From NCBI GenBank assembly GCA_900618795.1, contig UYJD01000014.1, positions 756,930-820,929 on the forward strand: a stretch of DNA of 64,000 nucleotides, read 5' to 3'. The notes beneath the pieces are model-generated. The model was not told where the DNA came from. It was given only the letters and a program-made list of their open reading frames with translations, and searched no databases. Source of the stretch: Cyanodermella asteris (Eukaryota; Ascomycota; Lecanoromycetes; Ostropales; Stictidaceae). The position numbers were made by a program, and so were the translations under genes. Positions 56,035 to 64,000 of the stretch are shown in pieces. The stretch's first letter is position 1. The number at the start of each line of letters is the position of its first letter.

Positions 56035-57324
56035 TTATTCCTTCGTCTCAATTCTGAACATGCCTTGGTACATGTCATGACGGCTGATAGCGCTCGTGTT
56101 GGTCGGTACTCTGTTTAGGCCGGTGGAATCATCATTGTTCCGCGCCTTGACAAACTCTTTTTCCGTCATTGCGTGGACCGACTGCCTCCTAGGCACGTCG
56201 ATGCTTTCACGCGCCTTCTCTTCCACGGCGATGGATGTAGAGTTCGAGCGCTGTTCATCAGACTCTGTGAAGGACGAAACTCCGCTGTAGCTCGTTCGGC
56301 GGTCAGTCTCGTGTTTTTCTGACCTCCTTTTGAAGAACTTGGGCTTGAATCCGAACATGCTGCTCTTGGCTTCCCTCTCCGCTTTCGCGGCCTCGAGACG
56401 GGCCACGGCTTCTTCTGAGGTATGTAGGCTGACCTGATTGATGATGGGATTGAGTCCGTCAGGCTCATCATAGGCCTCATCACCCTTCCATACACCGAGC
56501 ACGTTGTCGAGGGCTTCTTTGGCCGCAGCACTGTATTCCGGGTAATCAACAATGGCAGCTTCGCGTATAATTCCCAGCTTCCGTGCCATTTTCGAAATAT
56601 CGACCTGCAAATCACTTGGATGCCAGCCCATTGCTCGAATGTCCATCTTCATCATCTTGTCAACTTGCGACTGAATATCCATGAACTTGATCAACCAGTC
56701 AACGTTCTCGGTGACAACTTGCAGGTAGCCACAAAACATATTAGGGTTGTCAATCCACCATCGGGGCATTAGCGTGCGGCTCTTCTTTCGAGGAAGGTCC
56801 GGAGAGTCGAATGTCTGAGTAACATCCTCTAGCAGGGACGTCTTCTCCCTGAAAGCTTCCAAGCGTAGGATGCTCAAAAGGGGCTGTTCCGTGAATCTGC
56901 CACCTTTGTAAAGCCGCAGGCCGTATGTTTTCCTCAGTTCGCTGTGACTTGGCTGGAAAACTGGATCCATGATTCCATGAAGAGCGTCGTTGATCCGGCG
57001 ACGATTTTCCTGATCATCTAGCCTGGGATCCCTGCTACCAAAAATGATTGGCTGATTAGGATCGGGATTCGTCAAGCCAGCATGCTTGGGAATGGCCATG
57101 GTAATGCCAGAGGCCGCAGGCGGGGAGGTTACGCCAAGTACATCGCCCCAGCACAGCAAGCGCGCTTGCTGAAGGGCGACTTTTGCCAACTGGAGGCTCT
57201 CGCTTTTCTTGTTATCATGAAATGGTAGTATCAAGCCAAGTGATTCGACGCAGTTACTGAACAGGCTCGACAAGTCGAGGGTGTCGTAAAAACTCAGTGA
57301 ACGCTCCTCTTCGGTTGCAGCCAT
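56035..57324 (-). CDS. HeLo-domain protein (prion-inhibition-and-propagation type)
   Basis: Single exon, 429 aa, start at 57324 (an in-frame ATG at 57348 exists but adds no domain). The N-terminal part (about 8-210) resembles the HeLo domain of HET-S-like proteins: TLDLSSLFSNCVESLGLILP and LQLAKVALQQARLLCWGDVL. Membership is inferred from these blocks. The middle is helical (MDIQSQVDKMMKMDIRAMG). The last 120 residues are charged and disordered (FGFKPKFFKRRSEKHET). I see no NACHT, WD40 or ankyrin module, and no clear amyloid repeat at the C-terminus. HeLo proteins act in fungal cell death and self/non-self recognition. This one has only the front domain, so its role is open. Confidence 0.72.
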   Translation of the reverse strand: MAATEEERSLSFYDTLDLSSLFSNCVESLGLILPFHDNKKSESLQLAKVALQQARLLCWGDVLGVTSPPAASGITMAIPKHAGLTNPDPNQPIIFGSRDPRLDDQENRRRINDALHGIMDPVFQPSHSELRKTYGLRLYKGGRFTEQPLLSILRLEAFREKTSLLEDVTQTFDSPDLPRKKSRTLMPRWWIDNPNMFCGYLQVVTENVDWLIKFMDIQSQVDKMMKMDIRAMGWHPSDLQVDISKMARKLGIIREAAIVDYPEYSAAAKEALDNVLGVWKGDEAYDEPDGLNPIINQVSLHTSEEAVARLEAAKAEREAKSSMFGFKPKFFKRRSEKHETDRRTSYSGVSSFTESDEQRSNSTSIAVEEKARESIDVPRRQSVHAMTEKEFVKARNNDDSTGLNRVPTNTSAISRHDMYQGMFRIETKE

Positions 57325-58413
57325 GATGTGCCATGGGGTTTGATTCACTCAGCCCGAATTACAGTGAATAGAAGCACAGTACTAGATACATTCAATGGAG
57401 GCAAAAGTGCACTTTCAGAGATGAGATCTTGCTGTCGAAGACGAGCAGGAGATGGTATATGCCAATCACGACGTGCAACGCTTCGAGACCCGTGTGCGGG
57501 GAAGCGATGACCCCTTCGGTCTATTGCCGCCTGCATCGTCATCTTGCGCTTCTGCCTGCGAAGTCCGTGTTGCTCGTCTTGATAGCGTACTGGTTGTGAC
57601 GGAGGAGAGCCACGAAGCATTTCAGCGTAAAATAAAAGTGATATCGACAAGCATGCGTAGGGGTGGGTCAATTGTTGCCAGGCCACGCTCTTTGTCATCA
57701 AAAGCAAGCTCCCGGCTGGGGTGCGTGTGCCAAGCTCGCGCTGACCTCGCACCTTCACAGCTCTTCCTCAGCCACCGTTGTATCGATGCGACCATTGTTA
57801 CCATATTGAGCAGGGTTTGACTGAAAATCTGTGCTTCAGAGGAATCAGTGTGAGTATGGCCCGAAACTCGCGGCGTTTCGCGCGATGCCGACAGTCAGCG
57901 GCCCAATCATCGTATACTCCAGTTTGCGCCAATTCGAGCCTGTTACTCAAGGTCTTTGGCGGTGCCGTCCCATCGCAACGACGCTTCTGTCAACGTGCTT
58001 GAACTTGCTCAATAATATGAACAAGCTCACTAAGCGAACGTCTTCGGTGATTCTGGCCGCCTTACTTGGTGGTAGCGCCGACGGAAATTCTGCTGCCTGA
58101 CGCCAGCAACAGCAACATCTATTCTCCGGCAACACGATACTACATGTTAGCGGAATGATTGTCCCAAATAGGAACATGAGCACGCCGTCCACGCTTTGGC
58201 TGTTACGTCTGGTGGCCTGAAAGAATCGTGGGAAAGTCCAACGCAGCCATGTCGGTCGTCAATGTCTCTTCGTCGCGGTCGTCACAGCTCAAGGTATTAT
58301 GTATATATATACAGCAATGTTCTCGCACCTCAATACCTCAAGTACATCAAAGCTTTATTCGCTGACAGTATTTCAATACCTTTGCTACTTTTTCAGTTAC
58401 GCATTTGTGCAAG
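57325..58413. other. Divergent intergenic (HeLo / DJ-1-like)
   Basis: No supported gene. It must hold both promoters. A TATA run lies at 58302-58311. Small frames such as 57452-57820 lack content. Confidence 0.5.
58302..58311 (+). promoter_or_regulatory. TATA box of the DJ-1/PfpI gene
   Basis: TATATATATA about 103 nt upstream of the ATG at 58414. Confidence 0.55.
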
Positions 58414-59172
58414 ATGAGTTCGAACCAGAAGCCGCTCAGCATTGGTGTCTACATGGTCGGAACCGTGCAACTCCTGGATCTTGCATGTGTGGATATCCTG
58501 TCGTGCTTGTCGCGTGAGTATATCGAGGATACACCAATGCCGCAATCCGTCAAGGACCTTGCGATCGACATCAATATCACGTATATCACCCCGACATGTC
58601 CATCTGCTTCAGACAGTACGGCCCCAGTCACTGCCCAAACAGCATTGAAAGTCGATCACGCTATTACGAACTCCGAAGTCCAGCCTGGCAAGCTGGATCT
58701 CATACTCATCCCGGGTCCAGCACCCGACCAGAAGTTTACCAAGGAAGAACTGGATTTCCTCCGCAAACACTGGAACGGCGGTAGTGGCGTGACAATCATC
58801 AGTGTCTGCACCGGTACCCTCGTAACCGCTGCTGCGGGGATCTGCAATGGCAGATCTGCTACGGGTCCTCGGGGTCTCCTGTCGGACTTGAAGTCAAAGT
58901 ATCCCAAGGTCAGATGGGAGGACAAGAGATGGATTCGGGACGCAGGTGGCAAGCTGTGGACAAGCGGAGGAGTCACCAATGGCAACGATGCCGTGGCTGC
59001 TTGGTGTCGCGAGCATTATCCAGGCCCGCTGTGCGATGTTGTGTTGGCTATGGCAGACGTCGGTGATCGTGGTCAGGAATACGGAGAGGGGAAAACGGCC
59101 AATACCATATGGTGGATGGTGACGCTTCTGAGGGCTTGGCTGAAGGGTGGTAGAAGGACCAAATCTTCCTAA
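58414..59172 (+). CDS. DJ-1/PfpI superfamily protein
   Basis: Single exon, 252 aa. Class-I glutamine-amidotransferase-like fold: SIGVYMVGTVQLLDLACVDI as first strand-helix, KLDLILIPGPAP, and the nucleophile elbow SVCTGTLVTAAAG with Cys132. Next come VRWEDKRWIRDAGGKLW and TSGGVTNGNDAVAAWC, the AraC-type/isonitrile-hydratase-like half of the family. The usual ATTHW segment after the elbow is replaced by SATGPRG, so the classical His partner is not obvious there. Members include glyoxalases, isonitrile hydratases and stress proteins. The reaction is not assignable from sequence alone. Confidence 0.88.
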   Translation: MSSNQKPLSIGVYMVGTVQLLDLACVDILSCLSREYIEDTPMPQSVKDLAIDINITYITPTCPSASDSTAPVTAQTALKVDHAITNSEVQPGKLDLILIPGPAPDQKFTKEELDFLRKHWNGGSGVTIISVCTGTLVTAAAGICNGRSATGPRGLLSDLKSKYPKVRWEDKRWIRDAGGKLWTSGGVTNGNDAVAAWCREHYPGPLCDVVLAMADVGDRGQEYGEGKTANTIWWMVTLLRAWLKGGRRTKSS

Positions 59173-59845
59173 GACAGAATAGCTCACTGGCTTTCATGAG
59201 CCATTTTACTCCATATCCCATATATTTGCATACCTCGACTGCTGGATCAAGCCTTTGGCCAGCTATCCTATCCCGTAGTCCTATAGGCCAGCTACGCAGC
59301 TGAACGAATGAGTGTGCTATCGCGCTTAATGTCAAACCAAGCATACAGCTAGAACCGCGACCAATGGCCAAAGCCAGTAGGCCGATTAAGACGCTGGATG
59401 AATGTGACTACTTTTTTTGCTGCAGCTTCTTCTACACCTGATACTTATTTTGGCCAGAGTCTTGCCCATGGCTGGAGCACTTCGCCAAGGCGTAGAGGTG
59501 CAAGCAGCTCGTGTTTCCGGGCTTGGTATAGCAAAAGCAAAAGCATATCTACGAAGTCTACCCTTTAACATAAGGAAAATCCCTAAACAAAGAGGAAGCA
59601 CACAGCTTGAACAGGCTTGGCAAGACAGAGTATCTAAAATACAGGCTAAAGAGAAAGACGACAAGACATTGGCGTCCGGCTCATCTCTGCTAGGAACTTG
59701 CGCGTCGACTTGGGTGCGACGATCACGGGGAACTACCGATGCAGTCAACTAGTCCTCACGACAAGAAGGACATAAATAGGGACTGGATTCCCACTTTGTC
59801 AGGCAATCATCAGACATCACCTTGAACAACAACCGTCCAGTCGTC
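59173..59845. other. Intergenic with a Lys-rich open block
   Basis: The block 59417-59752 is open on the plus strand for 111 codons and is more A-rich than its surroundings (AKAKAYLRSLPFNIRKIPK). No family recognised. It may be a relic. ATAAATA at 59772-59778 lies about 70 nt before the next ATG and could be its TATA element. Confidence 0.45.
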
Positions 59846-60252
59846 ATGCAGATCCTCCAAGCTGCCCTCGTCGCTTTCGCCGCTGCCGGCCTTGCATCTG
59901 CCTCGGAGGTAAGTAGGAGTAATCAAATGGCTGCACGCCTTTTTGCACCAGCTTACACCCTAGCAGTGTCAAATTGGCAGTAGATACGCAAGCAATTGCT
60001 GCTGGGGTGGCCGTGGCGGCAGTACCTACCGCGTCGCTAATATCGCTGCTTGCAAGCGCCAAAAGGGCGGTGGAAACGTTTGTGAGCAGGACTCCGAGAG
60101 GGTTAACTGGTGTCAACAATGGAGTGACCCAGGCTCAATGCGTGCGTAACTGGTCCCGTTGGAAGATCAAGTTTGTATTTCTGACTTGAGAATTTCAGGA
60201 CGCCGACTGCTGTGACACCATAACCAAACGGGGCAGGGGGTGCCCGAAGTAG
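59846..60252 (+). CDS. Small secreted cysteine-rich protein, 3' structure unsettled
   Basis: Exon 1 (59846-59908) encodes a signal peptide, MQILQAALVAFAAAGLASAS plus one Glu. A 58-nt intron (59909-59966, GTAAGT..CAG) leads to exon 2 at 59967, which begins CQIGSRYASNCCWGGRGG and continues IAACKRQKGGGNVC. A further block at about 60199-60252 (DADCCDTITKRGRGCPK, then stop) looks like the C-terminal end of the same kind of protein. Cysteine spacing with two CC pairs suggests a disulfide-stabilised secreted protein, as in fungal effector-like or antimicrobial-type families. I could not settle how the middle and last blocks belong together, so the coordinates are an outer limit and the gene may not be intact. 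Confidence 0.6.
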
Positions 60253-61344
60253 AGCATAGCGTGCTTGCGTCCATGCTGCTGGAGCACTTCAGGAGGTCTA
60301 TAAGATGGAGAATCGGAAGGTGGTCATCAATGTTTTCATGTTTGGCCTAAGGCCTCCATAGCTGTACTATAGATGAAATGTTCAGGTCTAAATCATCGCA
60401 TTTGAACCGCCTCTGAAGTCCCCGTAATTGGCATGTAGATACTTCGCTATCGCTCGCCAGCGAGCAAGAATGATTGTAGCCATTGCTTGGACAGAAATCT
60501 GAAGCGGGCAGAGTATAACCTTGAATGGTCGAAGGTCTTCTCAAGCCAGGGAGGTATGCCTCGTGTACTGGGTTCATTGGCTTGGGCTCTTGCCGTACCA
60601 GTCGGGCCAACGCCTGCCTGGAGCTCTTTATTAGCAAGATCCACAACGCAGCGCTTTGTCGGCTGCATAGAAGCTGTGGATTAGCGCGATCAATTTCAAT
60701 TTGGCAAAAATATGGCTGCTGCTGCTGCTGCTGCGAGGCTGCGAGGCTGCGAGCATGATACTTGTTGAAATTGAAAGGAGCAATGGAGCGAGCCGGTTCG
60801 GAACCTGAATTGGCGTTCGCTCAAAACGGCTCCCATTTCGACCTTACCTGTGGTAGGCCCGTTCGACGGCCTGAAATTGTACACGGTGTGTTGGCTTTCC
60901 AACAGGCGCCATGTTCATGGCTATCGTACAGAGTTGTACGCCTCATCATTCTCTATTTAATTGCCCAGAGCCTAATGTGACTCCCGCGACCGCGAGCCGG
61001 ACGACTTCTACCGAGGTTGTAGAAGCCGCTCCACCTTGCTCGAGGCGCGTCGATCTTCGACAACCACGCCAACCTTTAGTCGCTTAGCGGACGTCCAGGA
61101 AACCGAAGTTTTCCATTGGCGGCCAGCACTTCTTAAAGTTCAGCTGACAGCATCGCCGTAACGCCATGTGTCTGAGTAGAGATTCTGCTGCGAGATGCTT
61201 GCAAAGGGATTTGAAGGCGTCGAATTCAGTATTCAGCGAAGGTCTTATGTAGCTCAAGCTTCTCTTCAGTCTTTCCTTTGCTGTTTCGTTGATCTCTGAA
61301 AACGATTTGCTCCTTGCGACATCTCATCTTGTACAATAGCGAAG
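60253..61344. other. Intergenic between the Cys-rich gene and the lipase
   Basis: No supported gene. Contains a CTG/CGAGGCTG repeat at 60714-60753. Short frames only. Confidence 0.5.
60714..60753. repeat. (GCT)n followed by GCGAGGCT repeats
   Basis: Six to seven GCT units followed by two copies of GCGAGGCT and a partial one. Non-coding context. Confidence 0.8.
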
Positions 61345-62453
61345 ATGGTTTTGAAACCTGTTCAGGCAATTCTGCCCTTCATCCTGACGTCTTCTCTGGT
61401 CGCTGCGCAAGCACCACCTGCTGGTGATGCCTCGAGTATGTCGATGAGCTCGTTCCGCTAATCCGAAAGCTGATGGAAAGCCTCAAGTCGACAGCAGCTT
61501 GTATGATACGATTTTACGAATAACAAAGTACGCAGCTGCAGCCTACGCAAGCAATTGCCCAAGGCCGCCAAATGAATCGACTGTCGTACGATACTTCGAT
61601 AACACCACCACAGACACTCAAGCAACGCTGTTCAGAGATGATGCGAGAAAGGAATCGATCATTGCATTTCGCGGCTCTGCAGATCTGCAAGACTTCTTGA
61701 CAGACTTTGCTCAGTCGCCCGTGCCTATAAACACGCCTTACACCAGTGATTGCAAAAGCTGTACGGTCCACAGCGGAGCCCAGGTAGCATGGTAGGTGCA
61801 TATCTAGTAACGAACCAGAGACTCGCTAATGACATGAAAGGAACTCGGTCGCACCATCAGTAATCTCGGTAATGCAGGCCCAGGTCCAACAGCATCCTGA
61901 CTACTCCCCAATCGTGACAGGTCACTCGCTGGGTGGCGCACTGTGCTCTCTAGCGTCAGCTTCACTTGTCCACATCTTCTCGAATCTCAAATCATACTCG
62001 TTCGGACAATTCCGCGCCGGCAACCCTGCCTATGCCAGTGAGCGAAGTTTTAGTGTGTGATCCGATGGCCGGAGCTGCCTCTTCGCAGACTACATCGATA
62101 CGATCCTGCCCTATCCCAACTTCTATCGAATCACGCACACAAACGATGGTATCCCACAGACCATCCATCAAAATGCCTCGTACCAGCACCATTCGACAGA
62201 ATACTGGGAGCTCGAGCCGTTCGGAGCCAATCAGACGTACAAGTGTCAGCCAGGCGATGATCAGGAATGCAACCAGTCAACTTTTGGCCTTGGTACTGGA
62301 GGCGCTGGTACTCTCCAGGGGATCAACCCAGCGCATCTATGCTACACAGGGATCCTGATGGGCAACCCTCTTGATATGGGTGCGAGCGTTTGCAATGCTA
62401 TTTCGTTGTTGCCGCAGAAGTGCTCTACGATTACTCTTGGCGGCATCATCTGA
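61345..62453 (+). CDS. Secreted class 3 lipase
   Basis: Extracellular triacylglycerol/feruloyl-esterase-type lipase (lipase_3). Four exons: 61345-61435, 61488-61791, 61841-62037 and 62089-62453 (introns 52, 49 and 51 nt), giving 318 aa. The signal peptide ends near SSLVAAQA. Exon 2 starts DSSLYDTILRITKYAAAAYA and holds the oxyanion-side segment IIAFRGSADLQDFLTDF. Exon 3 has the nucleophile elbow VTGHSLGGAL with Ser161, then SFGQFRAGNPAYA. Exon 4 has the Asp in THTNDGIPQ (Asp217) and a nearby His pair before STEYWEL. Many Cys in the C-terminal part fit a secreted enzyme. The first intron uses an AAG acceptor, chosen because it keeps the frame and the family start. Confidence 0.93.
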
Positions 62454-63120
62454 GAGTCGGTCTGTGTAAGCTCTGACTTGACGAATTTCACAGGAGCTCC
62501 ATGTGGGATGGGACTTTCCGCCTATTCACGCCTGGTTCTGCAGTGCCTACCTACTGCGAAACTGTGGCTGTCAAGGTTGCTACAGTTGTATCGGGTTGAA
62601 GGACAGAGAAGCTCACCAAATGGGGAGGGAGGCATTTCGAATGCGCTGGCGACACTCGTGTTGCTCGGGTCGCAGTTGCAGCATGCAAGGAGCTTCATGT
62701 TCAGAGTGGATGTAACGCTCAGCGACGATAATCTTCTGCAATAGTACTTGGGAAGCTGATGCTTTAATGAGACGCTTTGAGATGAATAGCTTGACCTGAA
62801 ACTCCTCGTGCCATGCTGGTACGAAATGTCATCGACACGATTGTGCCGCATATATTCAGGCAAGCCAGCTGAGTAATCTCCTTGGAAGTGCTGCTATGTT
62901 TCCTGGCATAAGGAGATAAAGATCCAGCAGTTTAGTGACTTGGATCAACAAAACGTCTGGCGTGGAGCAAAGGTGCGGTCTCTGGTTGGGCGTCAGTCCG
63001 GTCGCCGCAAAATATTTTAATTTGTACCCTGCACTCTCCGGCGCCGATCAATGAGTATTCCTCCAACACCGTCCCTTGCGATGCACATTACCTTGCCAAC
63101 GGGCAACACACCTTCATAGC
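62454..63120. other. Intergenic between the lipase and DUS2
   Basis: No supported gene. A plus frame at 62503-62715 is Cys/Trp-rich (NCGCQGCYSCIG) but lacks a start context or family match and is left uncalled. Confidence 0.5.
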
Positions 63121-64000
63121 ATGCTAAGAGCGCTTTCCCGCATCATGGAGAGCCAGCCCAAGCGCGTTCCCATTCCCCGCCGGGGCGTCGACTACCGTGG
63201 CAAAGTCGTGCTCGCCCCGATGGTCCGCTCCGGCGAACTGCCCGCCCGCCTGACGGCATTGCACTACGGCGCCGACCTCGTCTGGGGCCCGGAAACAATC
63301 GACAAGGCCATGATCGGTTGCACGCGTAAGGCCGATCCCATCACCAACACCATTGTCTGGGCGCGTTACTCGTCCAACGGGCAGAAGAAGCCGAGCGAGG
63401 ACCAGAAGGAGAGCGTCATTTTCAGGGTGCACCCAGAAAGAGAACAAGGAAAGCTCATATATCAGATCGGAACGGCGGACCCAGAGCTCGCGGTGCAGGC
63501 GGCGAAGATGGTCGCTGCAGATGTTGCGGGCATTGATGTCAACTCGGGCTGTCCGAAGCCGTTTTCGACGTCCGGTGGAATGGGCGCTGCGTTGTTGAAG
63601 ACGCCGGACAAGCTGTGCGCCATTCTCGAGAGCCTGGTCAAGGAGGTAGGGGAGCCTTTTGAGATTGGCATTAGTGTCAAGATCCGTCTGTTGGCGGAGC
63701 CGGAGGAGACACGAGCTCTAGTGGAGAGACTGGTCAAGACAGGCATTACGGGCTTGACGGTACACTGCAGGACTACACCCATGAGACCGCGAGAGAGGGC
63801 CATCCGCGGACAGCTCCGCATGATTGGCGAGATCTGTCGTGAGGCAGGTGTCGCTTGTCTGATGAACGGCGATGTGACCAGCAAAGACGACGGCCTCAAG
63901 CTCGCCGAGGAGTACGGCGTGGACGGTGCGATGATAGCCACATCAGCAGAAGCAGACCCGAGCGTCTTCCGAACACAGCAAGAAGGCGGACCCGCTCCCT
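63121..64000 (+). CDS. DUS2: tRNA-dihydrouridine(20) synthase, C-terminus beyond window
   Basis: FMN enzyme that reduces uridine 20 in the tRNA D-loop. The frame is open from the ATG at 63121 to the right edge (293 codons). An in-frame ATG at 63145 (MESQPKRV) may be the cytosolic start, while the first could add a short mitochondrial-type extension. FMN-binding start: KVVLAPMVRSGELPARL and YGADLVWGPETIDKAM. The catalytic-Cys region VNSGCPKPFSTSGGMGAALL follows. Then come VSVKIRL-like ISVKIRLL, GITGLTVHCRTTPMRPRE and VACLMNGDVTS, all Dus hallmarks. The PMVRSGELP and SGCPK variants fit Dus2 rather than Dus1, 3 or 4. The C-terminal dsRNA-binding part is not in view. Confidence 0.93.
   Translation, partial: MLRALSRIMESQPKRVPIPRRGVDYRGKVVLAPMVRSGELPARLTALHYGADLVWGPETIDKAMIGCTRKADPITNTIVWARYSSNGQKKPSEDQKESVIFRVHPEREQGKLIYQIGTADPELAVQAAKMVAADVAGIDVNSGCPKPFSTSGGMGAALLKTPDKLCAILESLVKEVGEPFEIGISVKIRLLAEPEETRALVERLVKTGITGLTVHCRTTPMRPRERAIRGQLRMIGEICREAGVACLMNGDVTSKDDGLKLAEEYGVDGAMIATSAEADPSVFRTQQEGGPAP

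Noticed and set aside
59974-60189. Plus frame of 71 codons inside the Cys-rich gene
   Set aside because: It overlaps exon 2 of the signal-peptide-bearing model in another frame and has no start support of its own.

Overview
This window looks like chromosomal DNA of a filamentous ascomycete (Pezizomycotina), and the gene set suggests Dothideomycetes. That class is an inference from overall protein character, not a measured placement. The supporting signs are mid-range GC, mostly compact genes on both strands, introns of about 45-70 nt with GT..AG ends and TACTAAT/GCTAAC-like branch sites, pyrimidine-rich leaders, and typical fungal families: Zn2Cys6 regulator, eqolisin, GH72, DUF1996, HeLo, class 3 lipase.

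Layout. 1-20 kb is housekeeping and signalling: SCH9-type AGC kinase (minus, cut by the left edge), PER1 GPI-lipid remodelling protein, N-acetylglucosamine-phosphate mutase, PRMT1-type arginine methyltransferase, an intron-bearing tRNA-Thr(CGT), a Dal81/TamA-like Zn2Cys6 regulator, a PDK1/Pkh-type kinase and an NmrA-like protein. 20-30 kb holds an intron-bearing tRNA-Phe(GAA), a small conserved acidic/RG-rich protein beside a 25-N assembly gap, KXD1, and a TBC RabGAP. 29-40 kb has an acyl-protein-thioesterase-like hydrolase with a frame break, an MFS transporter with a premature stop, MUS81, a doubtful small ORF, an acidic nuclear-type protein, and an MGMT fused to an extra N-terminal domain. 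40-46.5 kb has a secreted DUF1996 protein, UBC7, a decayed O-methyltransferase and a secreted glutamic peptidase. 46.4-51 kb is a 4.6 kb stretch with no gene I can support. 51-64 kb carries a GPI-type surface protein, a GH72 glucanosyltransferase, a HeLo-domain protein, a DJ-1/PfpI protein, a small secreted Cys-rich protein, a secreted lipase, and DUS2 (cut by the right edge).

Functional links: PDK1/Pkh kinases phosphorylate Sch9-type kinases in yeasts, and both lie within 20 kb. AGM1 (UDP-GlcNAc for chitin and GPI), PER1 (GPI remodelling), GH72 and the GPI-type protein all feed wall building, though they are not a cluster. I see no secondary-metabolite cluster, CRISPR array or complete mobile element. 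The most unusual items are the MGMT fusion, the nonsense-bearing MFS gene, the stopless 60-nt UBC7 intron, and the lone HeLo protein. Nothing here is clear proof of an undescribed system.
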